Below are positions 41,101-51,310 of a stretch of DNA of 64,000 nucleotides, piece after piece. Numbering within the stretch: position 1 is the first letter of the stretch; each line of letters begins with the position of its first letter. A program made the translations under genes and the position numbers. The notes below the pieces were generated by a model, which searched no databases, was not told the origin of the DNA, and saw only the letters and a program-made list of their open reading frames with translations. The DNA lies in contig OX291550.1 in the NCBI GenBank assembly GCA_946406115.1, positions 19,568,722 to 19,632,721 on the forward strand, given 5' to 3'. The DNA is from Apoda limacodes. Its lineage: Eukaryota; Arthropoda; Insecta; Lepidoptera; Limacodidae.

Positions 41101-44100
41101 TCTCCTCATACATTGTCTAAGCTTTTCATCAGCTGCATTCTTTTGTGTCCCACACACATGTATTAAATTTACCTATAGGAAGTAACATAGTTTAGGTAAG
41201 AAAAGGAGAGAAATTGGACAAATAAAGTTCAAAAGGGCTTTTAAATTTTCTGATTTTTTTTATCATCAAAAATATTTAATGTTTCCGCTTTGCTCTTTCA
41301 AGAGTATAATAAGTAATTTAAAATTACATGCTACCTTGTGGATTTTCTTAATATTTTTGTTTAAAAATAATGAGACTTAGAGAATATATCATTTTTATAT
41401 TTGTTTCAATGTTCAAAAGTATTTTTTAAATTCTGTTTATAATCATATTGATTAATTCCAGCAATTTGCTCTGTTAAAAGTTTGAGAATTTAAAATGAAA
41501 TCAACTTGTAACATTTAAAACTTTTTGTTTCTATGAATTGGAAAAAAGACTTGGAAGAAATACTTTTTATTTTTATTCTTTATAAATGTTCTATTTAGAG
41601 ACACTTTTAAATTATCATTCTTTTTTTATTTATAATAAATCATATTGGTTGTTTCTGCTGATTTGCTTTTTAAAAATTCTAGAATTTAAAACTAAATGCA
41701 ATGCAACTTTTGACATGTTAATCTTTCTGTTGTACAAATATCTAATGAATGATACTTAAAACTGTAACTAAACCCATAAGTTTTAATACACAATATTAGC
41801 ACAATCATATAAAAACTCACTTGAGCATCATTAAGTTCTTGCAGCCTATTTGGCAACTCCTTCCGCACGTCGCAAACAACAACAAACTCAGCCTCCCTCC
41901 TACCAGTAAGGAACTTAGCACGGATAGCTGCAACAACATCTATTGCAGAACAACCGCGGGGCACCTGCAAAATCGTCATACTATTACCACAGTTTAAGTT
42001 GTGATAGTTCAAGCAGTTCGGCAACCCTCAACTGCTTCTTAAAGTCAACCCCACCGCCCCACTATACTGTGTCGATCCTGTTACACACACATCATTTGGT
42101 TTTGTAGTGTTAATAGTCACGAATCACACTGTTTTTTTATGAAGTGACCAAGTGTGTTATTACATTAAATCATTAGAGACGGCAATGACATACATTAGAT
42201 AGTTTCAAAATCATACTAAGCATTAAGTCGCCGATATTGTAATGCAATATGTTCATATATATATATTTTTATATCAACTAGTATATTTTTTTGCAGTCCT
42301 TGTTACTTCAAATTATAATCTAAAATAGTAGATAACTTAGTTATTAAAAAAAAATTAACACAAAAGACTTCTAGACTATTCTAAAATTTAATATCAAAAA
42401 TTATTTTTATAATTCTTAATAGTTTTTAACCATCACATACATAGAAAGAAGCTTTGCTAAAGGTTTATAAACAGGATGTCAGGTCATAAAAAAATGTATA
42501 AAATGGTGACAAGCAAGAAAATTGATTTATCCGCCTTGCCTGGGTTGAGCTGGTATCTCTATTTCTTCAATAACAGTAACTCCTAGAAATTTCACAAAGT
42601 AAATAATAATATAGGTACCTGACAATTTTCAATATCCCAAAATATGCCAATTGGAATATTAACACCAGATCTCTGTTTATGATGACGAAAACGAGATCTT
42701 ACTCTTGACCTCTCAGCAGATACAACTCCCTCTTCCTTAACTAAGGTTTCATCAGAAGAGTCATCAGATACATCTGAAATTAAACAAATTTTAATAACAC
42801 TAGTTTGTAATAAAACTTTGTATTAACATATCAGTATAAATACACATTACATACTATTATGGGATTCTGTGTACTGAACACATTCATGGGATTCATGATA
42901 TTTTTTTTTTAATTTACAGTGTTTCTATATTTATGTGTGTACTCATCGACATTTAGGCTGGTTTTAGTGCTCGGGTGACCTAAGTGTTGAATTTGGTGGG
43001 TAAAAATTCTAAATTAATAACACCATTTAACAGTAGGTAGGTATGTGGTGCAATATTAACTATTAATATTTTTACTAACAAAAAATGAAGAAAATGTGAT
43101 GTTTACATCTAATACAATAAATATAAACTTGCATATTTGTTAGATGATCATTACTAAAATCATAATAGATACCACCAAATAAATATAAGCTTTACAGGCA
43201 AATCTAGAATAAATATAGTATGTCATAAATATGATACTGGAATTATAATATATTTAATGAACACAAGAAATATATTCACAATAATAAATAAAATAATAAT
43301 TATCTAGCCGGATCATACAATTTTTTAATTATTTGATTCATCAATAGTTAATTTAGATCAATTAAATTGATATTTATACACACATAAAAGTTACCAAAAA
43401 TAACCTAGGCATCTTCCAATTTGCTTTTACTCTCTACTGTGTGATCTGTACCATGCAATTCGAGAATGTTGACCCTATTTAATATAAGTTTTGTACAATC
43501 TGGCACACTTCTAATTATAATTGATCAGTTTTGTAGGGTTTTTGGTTTGTGGTTGTCAATAATTTCAATGTCATAGACCTTAGCTCCTCTAAGGTCTAAA
43601 TGGTCGATTGCCAGAGTTTTTGAGGTCGATCTCCGTTTATTGTATGAGCAAAAAAGTAATTTGTTCAAATAAAATAATATCAGTGGCATCACTATGGTTT
43701 AGAAAGCAGTTAAGGTCACTGGGAAACAACGGAAAAAAGGTGCGCGGGTTCTCGGGTTTTTAAGGTAAGATGTTGCTTGTTGTAGCCTGCATGCATTTAG
43801 CATTAATTAAAAATATTCCCAAATTCGAAATTTTTTCAGATGACCACCAATCTCATGCACCAAAATCATGTTGATTCATTTTTGTTTTATTATAAATGAC
43901 TATTAAACACAAATTTATACATTTTCACCTAGTGTACTAGTTTTATTTACTAATAACAATGTATTGTAGGTACAAGGTTCGATCTCAAAGTCATAAATTT
44001 TTGGTAGGTAGATCTTCATAGAAAAAAGTAGGAGCACCACTTTCCTAAACCATCTAAACATCACAAAGTAAATTTCAGGTAGTAACAAGAAAATTTCACC

Positions 44101-46415
44101 ATTTAATACATTATTTACAAGCATATTTACAACCGTTTTTCATGTAACACCCATTTCAACAACACTCAAAAAGTTAATTTTTGTTGAACTTATTACAGTA
44201 AATAGAAATGCAGTGCAGTACAGTTCATTTATTTCTTAACTTTGTTTGATGTTACTTTCTGATTTACTACTTTACCTGGTTGAAAGGGAGTAACAGCTAT
44301 ATGTAATGGATGTTACCATAATAATTGCATTGTTGTTTGTTACTGAAAACTGAAATGACAATAATTGCTGATTTTTAGAAAATTATGAATTGATTTTATC
44401 CACAACAATTTTCATTTTTAGATCATGTGTTAAAAGGACACATTTTTTTAATTTTTTATTATAATCTACCCAACAATGGCAGAATAAGAAGGCTATGACA
44501 TACAAATGGATGGATGGACATGACAAATTTATCAGAGAGCCCAAGCAACTTCAACATAGAGTACCAAAACAGACTGATTTATTGTGTATACACAGATTGT
44601 CATGTTGCAGAATAGAAACAGAAAAAAAGGGCTAAGGGAACCCTTAAAACAAACAGACTTAAAAGCCATGCTGCCCAGTCCGAGAGAATTAGCAACTCCT
44701 TACATTCCTCAGAAACTCTCTATTCCAGCTTCTAGCCGCGACAAATGAAATATGTGTCGGCTGAATGATGGCTGCATTTAAAACATGCTGCCAAGCAAAT
44801 TTCAACTCATATTAAAATGATATATAAGAATAGCTTTGAATAGTTAAGACTGTAGAGATTTTTGAAACATCCCTCCTCCTCAGGACACTTATGTAATTAA
44901 TAAATAACCCCTTATTTCCCTTTGTTATCAATGCCATATTGGATCAGCCACCTAAACTTTTGCAGTTCCAATTTTCAGATCCATTTAACACATATAATAA
45001 AATCTTGCCATAATCTCCAAAAAACAGATCAAGTTATGACAATTTTTAAAAGTATTGTACTAAATGAGGGTTTTCAGAACCCAACATTATAAGTGACCAA
45101 TAGCCTTGTAGCTAGGCTATTAGAATTTATTATAAAGTTGCCATGCAGCTGGCAAATTAAGGTTATGTATATTGTTTGGTTTGATTTTTTTGACAACTAA
45201 ACAATTTTGTCTCATTTTTGATTTTTATTATTAGTAATAATAAAAAAGCACAACATGAGAAATGTACTGTTTTAGTTGCTGACCAATACCCAGGTAGGTA
45301 TCTGAAAAAAACCACATACCTGAATATGCAAGAAGTATGGGTACCTGAAAACCCTAGCCTCTGCCTAACCCTGCAGAAAACAAACATAATGTTGTGTATT
45401 TAAGTATAAATGTAAATGTTTTAACTTTGAGTAAAAAACCAACAATTTAAAAGGGCAGTTAACAAAAGTTCAAAGCAAAGGAAATACAAAGTCAAAAGAC
45501 AACTATTTAAATATATATATATATATGTAGTTTAGATTAAATCATGTTAATTTCGTTATTTAAGAACTTAATTTTAATAAAGTTAAGACTTTTTACAGGA
45601 GACTTTAATTTGATTTTATACTCATAACACCCATAATATATTAAATAAATAATATTTAAACTAAATTGTGTTGAAATTTTATGGATATAGTGCAGGTTTG
45701 CCAATAAACATTTATATAATATGAAGTAAAATAATAGTCATCTAAGAAAATTCTCAAAAATTAACATCAAGATTTTATTAGGATTGTTAGAAAAGAACCA
45801 GTTGTTATACAACCTGGTTGCAGGTTCTGTACAAACTTCTGATGCTTTTTATATTATTTAGACTGATTTAAAGGTAATTTTTTAAATTTAGTTTTTGAAC
45901 CCTAAGAAAAAGGAATTTTGTGGTCTTCGGATTATAGAATATTGAAGTAGAGAAAGCACCCTGTCACATGCTTTTTACCCTCTATACCCTATTTTACAAT
46001 TTCTTTCCTTAACATCCCTTACAACCTTTGATTTGGAGGATGGATGAAGCACTCTGAGATGCACTACGAATCATATTCTCCTAATTGTCAAACACTCCAA
46101 AATGGTTGAAAAATTTACTTTATAGGCTACAATCACTTGTCAGAGCCAATATCAATATCACGATAAAAATATGTAAGTACCTACTATGAAAGTATGCCTC
46201 ACTTCAGCACAAACGGTTAAAGTAACTAAAAGTACTACAATAACAATCATTCTATGGGCAAGAAAAATAAATATTATCAATGTACCTGTTATCCATAAAC
46301 GAGGTGGCAACGGTATTTTCACAGGACTGGAATTGGTAGCCATACCCTGAGCTGAATGGCTACGTAATCCTTTGACGTTGGGTCTAATGTATTCTAAATT
46401 ATTGGTTGAACACAT
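14131..46415 (-). CDS. MARF1: Meiosis regulator and mRNA stability factor 1-like protein (NYN-RRM-LOTUS)
   Basis: Post-transcriptional regulator; the mouse orthologue is an oocyte ribonuclease that lowers transcripts. Minus-strand exons in order: 46415-46286, 42773-42619, 41964-41821, 41172-41012, 40899-40782, 39912-39722, 27678-27498, 25673-25490, 23007-22814, 20901-20678, 20210-19851, 18982-18789, 18626-18494, 18289-18184, 18070-17044, 16087-15927, 15145-15049, 14267-14131. They join in one frame as 1298 aa. The order is an acidic/basic N-terminus; NYN domain (about 85-235) with [22 protein letters not shown]-like part with [15 protein letters not shown] and [15 protein letters not shown]; a Ser-rich linker; a second RRM with [20 protein letters not shown]; then 6-7 LOTUS/OST-HTH repeats, the clearest being [19 protein letters not shown] and [19 protein letters not shown]. 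The first ATG in good context is 46415 (MCSTNNLEY); an earlier in-frame ATG at 46463 is possible. The exon 8 acceptor is uncertain (25673 by phase; 25738 gives a longer exon but needs an unseen extra exon). The last exon is the least certain. Confidence 0.92.
16311..16504. mobile_element. Foldback MITE with ~45-bp inverted repeats
   Basis: The left arm (from about 16311, with taagaactaaacggaaattg at 16322) and right arm (16460 to about 16504) match as inverted repeats over ~45 bp with few mismatches; each contains a form of acataccaaatatt next to the spacer. The spacer is ~100 bp and non-coding. It is located in the MARF1 intron between the large LOTUS exon and exon 16. Target duplication not resolved. 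Confidence 0.7.
16822..16848. repeat. (ATAC)n microsatellite
   Basis: Tandem atac repeats of about seven units in the intron after MARF1 exon 15. A simple repeat with no further feature. Confidence 0.9.
17044..18070 (-). CDS. MARF1: MARF1 exon 15: large exon with consecutive LOTUS repeats
   Basis: Sub-annotation of MARF1. This 1027-nt exon begins [20 protein letters not shown] and ends at FPCKELG followed by GTGAGC. It carries two clear OST-HTH/LOTUS repeats ([12 protein letters not shown]...[11 protein letters not shown] and [20 protein letters not shown]...[11 protein letters not shown]) plus one or two diverged repeats ([20 protein letters not shown] and [20 protein letters not shown]). 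LOTUS modules in MARF1 proteins bind RNA or partner proteins. The open frame runs past the donor for about 330 nt into the intron, but that tail ([13 protein letters not shown]) is low complexity and is not coding. Confidence 0.92.
19072..19142 (-). tRNA. tRNA-like sequence (pseudogene or SINE head)
   Basis: On the minus strand a 71-nt cloverleaf can be drawn: a 7-bp acceptor stem (GCCTCGG with TCGAGGT, G-U at both ends), a D arm with an A-box TAGCTCAGTGG, an anticodon stem CTTGC/GTAAG with loop ACGGAAT, and a T arm GCAGG/CCTGT with B-box-like GGTTCAGGTCC. Position 33 is C rather than U, the D stem has a mismatch, and the nominal anticodon GGA (Ser) lacks the long variable arm of tRNA-Ser. 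It is therefore more likely a tRNA pseudogene or tRNA-derived SINE head than a working tRNA. It lies within a MARF1 intron. Confidence 0.5.
20225..20640 (+). mobile_element. 5'-truncated jockey/CR1-like LINE with poly(A) tail
   Basis: The 3' end of a non-LTR retrotransposon: the frame encodes a typical C-terminus ([20 protein letters not shown], then [16 protein letters not shown] and GVASVHRLR), followed by a short 3' UTR and a run of A at about 20616-20640. Sequence resembling aaaattaa occurs on both sides and may be the target duplication. It is inserted antisense in the 467-bp MARF1 intron between exons 10 and 11 and takes up almost all of it. A second copy of the same 3' end is at 25885-26045. 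Confidence 0.85.
21145..21320. repeat. LINE/SINE 3'-end fragment
   Basis: A segment with aaaatcatttattcaattta and gaagtcgggcggcgggag, followed by aagaaccggcaagaaactca. It resembles recurrent lepidopteran non-LTR 3' tails and may be the 3' UTR of the minus-strand LINE at 21730-22525, but the intervening ~400 bp is not clearly part of it. The family is not assigned. Confidence 0.4.
21730..22525 (-). pseudogene. Jockey/CR1-type LINE reverse transcriptase remnant
   Basis: The minus strand encodes, in one frame, the C-terminal half of a LINE RT. It begins near the catalytic motif ([14 protein letters not shown]), continues [12 protein letters not shown] and [16 protein letters not shown], hits one in-frame TAA at 22229-22227, then continues [39 protein letters not shown] and [14 protein letters not shown]. 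Apart from that stop the frame is open, so the copy is relatively young. It is 5'-truncated just before FADD. It lies in the MARF1 intron between exons 9 and 10, in the same orientation as the gene. Confidence 0.9.
23705..23965 (+). repeat. Dispersed repeat C, copy 1
   Basis: A repeat running from gccagccttcatacgtcccc through gtgcggattgtggacttcac and aatgttttccttcaccgaaa to tggtacacgccgacctccgc. It is shared with 36020-36215 (plus) and 58612-58856 (minus). It looks like a SINE or the conserved 3' end of a LINE; no coding was recognised. The short open frames over it are by-products of the repeat. Confidence 0.75.
24468..24570 (+). repeat. Dispersed repeat, copy 2 (ggaggaggttctatg family)
   Basis: Nearly identical to 5752-5860, sharing aaaggaggaggttctatgtt and atgtatgtccaccgatttct. 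It is located in the MARF1 intron between exons 8 and 9. Confidence 0.6.
25885..26045 (-). mobile_element. 5'-truncated jockey/CR1-like LINE 3' end
   Basis: Reverse-strand copy of the same 3' end as 20225-20640: starting from the poly(A)-side motif ataccactaaggtggcaaac, it matches the 3' UTR and the last ~35 codons, with frame damage. It lies in the MARF1 intron between exons 7 and 8, in the gene's own orientation. Confidence 0.75.
29221..29285. repeat. Partial copy of the TTAA foldback MITE
   Basis: Contains ttttttgcgac, then aatagcaatatatgataacg, which matches one arm of the element at 13196-13518 (tttttgcgtct and aatagcgatatatgataacg). The other arm is not found nearby, so this is a truncated or decayed copy. 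Confidence 0.4.
32085..32580 (+). pseudogene. Decayed LINE reverse transcriptase
   Basis: Fragments readable on the plus strand correspond in order to RT motifs: [18 protein letters not shown] sequence, [21 protein letters not shown] sequence, [17 protein letters not shown], then [20 protein letters not shown] (the PQGS motif). There are many stops and frameshifts. This is an old jockey/CR1-like copy lacking both ends. Confidence 0.8.
33372..33430 (+). repeat. 5S rRNA-derived segment (3' half, with A and C boxes)
   Basis: This stretch matches the conserved 3' half of eukaryotic 5S rRNA, including the internal promoter regions: aaagttaagc (box A), catcgggc, and tacttggatgggtgaccg (box C), ending cttagcggcacc. 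The 5' third of 5S rRNA is not present upstream, so it is not a working 5S gene. It is followed by a run of T, then sequences like LINE 3' ends (acggaaccctcagtgcgtga, then taaggccgcctattatgt and a gattgattgatt terminus near 33610). That layout suggests a 5S-derived SINE (SINE3-type) or a retroposed 5S pseudogene fused to LINE tails. Confidence 0.75.
36020..36215 (+). repeat. Dispersed repeat C, copy 2
   Basis: Same family as 23705-23965: catacgtccccactgttggg, cgcggacccagtgcggattg and aatgttttccttcaccgaaa are shared. It ends in an AT-rich tail (aatataaataaataa). It lies in the 12-kb MARF1 intron. Confidence 0.75.
38460..38600 (-). pseudogene. RTE-type LINE C-terminal fragment
   Basis: On the minus strand [13 protein letters not shown] is followed, in shifted frames, by SWIREA and [14 protein letters not shown] sequence that corresponds to the WTDDL...EEAYVQQW terminus of RTE reverse transcriptases. 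Short and frame-broken. Confidence 0.55.
39238..39695. repeat. ~58-61-bp tandem array beside the MARF1 exon 6 donor
   Basis: About seven or eight units of the form agctacgaagattggag, aacaaagaatttcacaaact, gcaatatacacaaacaaaat. Later units have lost or gained short blocks. The array ends about 27 bp from the MARF1 exon 6 splice donor (39722/39721) on the intron side. The periodic minus-strand frame across it (repeating IAVCEI) is a by-product of the repeat, not a protein gene. Confidence 0.88.
40782..42773 (-). CDS. MARF1: MARF1 exons 2-5: NYN (PIN-like) ribonuclease domain
   Basis: Sub-annotation of MARF1. Exons 42773-42619, 41964-41821, 41172-41012 and 40899-40782 encode a full NYN domain. 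Acidic residues at positions expected for a metal-dependent PIN-like active site are kept: Asp90 in FWDIEN, Asp158 in NAADEKL and Asp184 in [13 protein letters not shown] (numbering from the ATG at 46415). The closing strand [20 protein letters not shown] follows. The domain therefore looks competent for endoribonuclease activity; this is inferred from motif conservation, not shown. Confidence 0.88.
42774..46285. other. MARF1 intron 1
   Basis: A 3.5-kb AT-rich intron. I see no gene, transposon protein or clear inverted repeat. Features are limited to simple AT runs, such as the (AT)n near 45510-45530, and the short paired tract aggtaggtatctg/cataccttgaata-like sequence near 45290-45350, which is too weak to call. 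Confidence 0.5.
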
Positions 46416-46751
46416 GATGTAATTGTGTACGAGTTCCAGTTTCCTATTTTTATATAATAACATATGCTTGTGAAAACAAAGAACCTATTTTCTAAACATA
46501 AGTAGAAATAAAAACAAAATATAACAACTATGTTACATTTAGTTTATGCATTAATTCAAAAAAGAAATACTTAAATCTTAAACGATTAGCGTCAACATTA
46601 CAATAAAAATAATTGCTCTAAAATAGCAAACACTACGCCATTGGTGTACAGTGCAGTGTGACCAGATTTAAACACGATAACAAATTATACAGATTATGTC
46701 CTAAAACAATACAAGGTGCAGTGCGAAATCTACCCTAAATACTTTACAGAC

Positions 46752-47092
46752 TTGTATTTTTTTTGTATTCTTATGGTTAAGTTTCAATTTTCTTTTCATT
46801 ACGAAACGAATACTTAAGCAATAGATAAAGAGACATTTATACGGAACCCTAAAAATAAAGTAATATTTCTCTTACAGATATTTTTTTACATTTCAATATA
46901 TCTAAGACATAACATATATTTTTTTTACTTTGTTGTTTTTTCAAAATATAGTAGCGTTACCGAATGAATGGTGATTTGTATCTTTTTTTATTCTTATGGT
47001 TAAGTTTCAATTTTCTTTTCATCACGAAAACGAATACTTAAGCTACAACCAAAGGAAATATATATATATATATAGAAAAAAGAGACATTTAT
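46752..47092. repeat. Direct duplication between MARF1 and the divergent small gene
   Basis: About 70-90 bp occurs twice in the same orientation: 46752-46840 and 46976-47092. Shared blocks are ttcttatggttaagtttcaa, ttttcttttcat, then cgaatacttaagc and agagacattta. The second copy carries an extra (AT)n run. It lies in the ~1.1-kb space between the divergent 5' ends of MARF1 (46415) and the candidate gene at 47548, so it may duplicate regulatory sequence. That function is inferred. Confidence 0.75.
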
Positions 47093-47547
47093 CAAAAACA
47101 TTATTTATGATTTATAAAATATTGATAAAAACCATTTTTATTTGATTGCATGTGTTTTAATTCTTGCAAACAAAACAAAAAGTTCTTATACCAACTGGTC
47201 CTTTTCAGAAAGAACTAGATGTCAAAACATAAAAAAAAAGTTATTCCTGACAAAAATACTCAAAATGAAAGTAGCGTGATTTGAAGTACAGGCTCGCCGG
47301 TTTAAGTCGCAGCGCCTACGGGTCACACCATCGGGCAGATAACGTTTAATGCGAAATAAACAATACGTATGTAGAACAACACTGCAGTTCACACATTATT
47401 AATTTGTTAGGTTAAGAAACCAAAAAATTTAAGAACGGTTTAAATAAACTGGTTAGTATAAAGAAAACTAAACCTAATTTTGTCGATTTAAGGTTAATAT
47501 TATTGATAGTTCTGATAATGTTAATGTGTGAGTGCGAGATTCACAGA

Positions 47548-47862
47548 ATGGCTCCACGCAATTTTAACCTTTACACTATGTATGGACTATTGCAAATGAC
47601 CGTACATTTAACTTTTCTCAGGGCAAAGCAGGCGTTCATAGAATTGGTAATGACGTACTGTCTATTCTATCAAATCTGTATAAAAGCTGTTAAGCGTTGG
47701 TTTGAACTTTGGACAAATACCAGTCAAGATGCAAAGCCCTCCAAAATGCCACAAACTGTTTTCGAAATGCTGGAGAATTGTGACATTGACATCTTTCTTA
47801 CAGTTAGAAGTCTACTTTTTGTGTTAGCCATCCTTCCTGTGCTTACAGTTGCAACTTCATAA
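47548..47862 (+). CDS. Candidate small hydrophobic (membrane) protein, unknown family
   Basis: A single-exon open frame of 104 codons from the ATG at 47548, which has a good initiation context (A at -3, G at +4). In-frame ATGs at 47518 and 47524 would add up to 10 residues. The product starts MAPRNFNLYTMYGLLQMTVH. It has a hydrophobic stretch around residues 15-45 (QAFIELVMTYCLFYQICIKA), an amphipathic middle (KRWFELWTNTSQDAKPSKMP), and a C-terminal hydrophobic segment (TVRSLLFVLAILPVLTVATS). Amino-acid composition is balanced, unlike the AT-run frames elsewhere. It is divergent from MARF1. I do not recognise the family; it could be a real insect-restricted gene or a chance frame. Confidence 0.45.
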   Translation: MAPRNFNLYTMYGLLQMTVHLTFLRAKQAFIELVMTYCLFYQICIKAVKRWFELWTNTSQDAKPSKMPQTVFEMLENCDIDIFLTVRSLLFVLAILPVLTVATS

Positions 47863-49202
47863 CGTACTTTTTCAACTTTTAGAAGCGAAAAACCAAGTTA
47901 GAAGATCAAGAATGTCTGAAGACCGTCTACATGAACTATTCCTATATCCATTTATAGAGAAATTTCTGTGGACATAGGTAAGGATCGTTTTGCAAAACAG
48001 TTAAATAGACGATTGGATCTAATAATATTGATTATATAATTGGTCTTAAACGTTTGGAAATGTAAAACTAAGTTGGAGAATTGCTGGCAATTTTGTTTAT
48101 TAAACAAAATCTTCCTATAAAATCGTACTTTATCTTACTTTTCATGGGATTATTTATATAAGTGCCGCCTCCGAGAAAGAATTCTGGATCCGCCCTTGCC
48201 GATTCGGGTAACCTAACTAATTTCGGGTACCCTATTTGGTGACCTACTTGGCAACTACGATCCGATTCAGATTCACCTGGAAACCACCAAATCCGGATAG
48301 CAGCCCGTTGGTAATCCCCATTCCACCTTTCCAGGGAGTAATCTGGCAACCACGATCCGATTCGGCTTTGCCAGGGCTATTCGAAGGATATATACCTACC
48401 TCTCTGCTCCCCGAGAGTAGGAGTTCTCCGTAGGACCGTAACAGTAAACATAAATTGTGATTATTTGTGATAGAATAAGCATAAACAGAGTATTGTAGAT
48501 TCTTGTATTGTTAGTTAGTAAATTATTCGCGAAAAGTAACTGCTATTGAGTCATAGCATTTCACTTTTCTTTCCCGAAGAAACACTTCCCCAGCAAAAAA
48601 AAAAAATCCCTTAGCTTCTTCCGTTCAAGGGTAAATATGATCGTAGCACCTTAGGCCTACCTGCCCTTAAACTAATTTCATATAGGTTTAAAACAAAACA
48701 ACAAGCAAAGTGTATTTCGTATGCATTAAGTTAGGGTTCCGTAGAGTGAGATCTATTGCTGATATACCTATAAAAAACTTATAAATAAAAAGCCTTAACC
48801 TTTGTCCTTCTCCAACCCATCTGACGATCCAGACATTAAATTTCATGGTGGTTTGTCCATTTTGCGTAAAAGTAGGACAAATCTTTCTTCCACATTCATT
48901 TTATTAGTATGATTACTTTGATATCTTTTCTGTCATTATTATTATTTTCGCTTTTTTGCCTTTATTGTGCTTTAAAGGCACAGTTTTTCGCCAATGACAA
49001 CTTGGTGAGAGAATCACTGTATATATTTGATCGGTTTCTTAAATTATCTAAGACCAGATTTTTTTTCTTCTAAATTGAGGTACCATATTTTGCCACCACC
49101 TAAACCAAAGGATCCACGTCACACACACACAACAACACAAAACAATTGGAAAAGGGCATATATTAGGGGATAGACAAATATATATTCTTAAACAACTAAA
49201 TA

Positions 49203-49925
49203 CTACAGTTTAATGTTAAATGTTTTTATATATTTTGTTAGGAGATGTATAAATGGCGTATTTACAAGGGATAACAAGAATTGCATATTTACAGGGCGTG
49301 GGATTTTGGTTGTAAGGATAGCATACAAAGAAACTGGGAATTTAGGGCAGCTAAAAAATAAATGGTCAGGGGAGCCTTCATCCAAACCACATTCACAAAG
49401 AGAGGAGTCTTTAATTCTAAGTTTTGTTAAGACAACTGGGGTACAAACATGGCCCAACCTCAGACGACATATGGTAGAAGTGACAGATTTATCACTGTTT
49501 CGTGAATGAAAAAACCATGGTTTTGATGGAATAGATGCTTGGATTTGACCATAATATTTTCCTTTTGTTCCTCTCGACTGTCTCCATAAAGTGTTCCAGT
49601 CTGTTGCAAGTTATCTTTTCGAAAGGCATTCCAAGTCTAGGGAGAAGATTTTGTAGTGGGTCGAAAGTCCTGTTTGAGCAGTATCCTTAGCCCATTGGTC
49701 AGCCATCTCATTACCTTCCACACCACTGTGACCAGGAACCCAGGCAAGAACCACCTCAATACCTTGGATTTGATATGCATATAATACTTTCTTTATCTCA
49801 AGAATGATGGCGGATAATAGTTTAGCTTTAAAAGGATTGCATAGTAGAGCTTGGAGACAGCTTTTTAAATCAGATATAACTATTGATTTATTTAGTTGGT
49901 GAGATTTTATATTTAACACTTATAT
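49203..49925 (-). pseudogene. LINE remnant with RNase H and zinc-knuckle tail
   Basis: The minus strand encodes an RNase H C-terminal half (SIVISDLKSCLQALLCNPFK, then VVLAWVPGHSGVEGNEMADQ), followed after a frame break by a Cys/His tail (HVCTPVVLTKLRIKDSSLCE, then CGLDEGSPDHLFFSCPKF). RNase H followed by a CCHC-like C-terminus is the order in I/R1/LOA-type LINE ORF2 proteins. The RT part is missing, and frame breaks show it is dead. Confidence 0.88.
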
Positions 49926-51059
49926 AATACTTTTCTGTTGGTTTTGACATTTTCCAATATAATAGATTACAGATAACAGACGACATAGAGTGTATACATC
50001 CTATAGTTGCCATTATATAGTCAAAGACGTGATATTCTACTTGTGTCGACCCACTAGAAGGCTATCTCTGTCTCTTTCTGTCTTTTGACATTTAGCTTGG
50101 TGTTCCAAATAATATATATATATATATATATAGTTACTGCAATCATGCTAAATATAATCCATCTATATTTACGTGTCTAAGTTTTTCTTTATTTTTGGTG
50201 GTGGTATAATTCTTTACAATACTTATTCAGTGGTGTTATGCGTATCATAATTATGCTACATGTATCATAATTCAGGCATGCGTATAATGTATAATAGCAT
50301 TTACATTATTATACGCAAAAATATCATAATTTTCCCATTCACCATTACAAGCAATTTTAGGCAAAGACAAAATCGGCAAAAATGTTTACTGATGTATGTA
50401 ATACGTTTTTGTTTGGCGTACCTACATAACAATCCAATGTGCAAATGTATTGAATGATTTCAGTGCTGTGAATAGATAGCATCTTGCGTTTTCTTTTCCC
50501 CATCGATAACGATTCTATATCTGTGGATGATATTTATTTACTACTCGCTCGGCATTTAGACTGCAGACACCATGTCAGTTAACCAAATTACTATATTATT
50601 TTCTGTATTGTGCTTTGTGTATAATTTTTTTACACATAATCTACTTTAGTAGTAAACTAATCTGCATAATATTAATCACTTTCAGTTCCAATAAAGCAGT
50701 TGATAATTTGTGCCATACGCAGAATTTAATTTTTAATGGAACACTGAAATTCTCTTCCGCATACGCTTAGAGATAGTTCATAAACTGAAATTTTTTAAAA
50801 ATGCTTAAACGAGCACTATTTGAGGAATACTTGAAAATATAAAAAAAATAAAAATTAAGTACCTATGTATCCACAGTTATGCCAACACTACAACGAAAGG
50901 AACTCTTTCGTTTACTCTAGCCAAGTAAGAAAAACAACGAAAATGATAATATAAACGTCAGTACCCGACTAAGTTGCACATTACTAAGCGAAGTTATACA
51001 TTAAATATAACTTCTTTAATCGATCGGGCATCAGAGTTTCTATACACGCTATCGCTTTT

Positions 51060-51310
51060 ATGCATACATAGCTAAAGCCCTTTATGCTTCAAAAAGTGTT
51101 TCCTTTGAGAGGCGTTGCTATATTTTAATTGCAAAACCTCATTTTAACACAAATTACCTATTCCTTTAAAGTACCCCGCAATTAACCCACCTCCTGTCAT
51201 GGGGATTTGGTAGAGATATTTTGTAGCAAAACGCTAAAAATCAACATTAGATTTTGCTACCTTTTGGTTTTGATTTTGCTAATGAAATACGAACCGCTTA
51301 ATATTTTAAA
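51060..51310 (-). repeat. Dispersed repeat B, copy 2
   Basis: Reverse-oriented partner of 6600-6905: shared blocks include gcaaaacctcattttaacac and attagattttgctacc. No coding capacity recognised. Confidence 0.5.

Noticed and set aside
48068..48440. Possible transposon or solo LTR around tctggatccgccctt
   Set aside because: One end resembles a hAT terminus, but no matching second end or target duplication was found.
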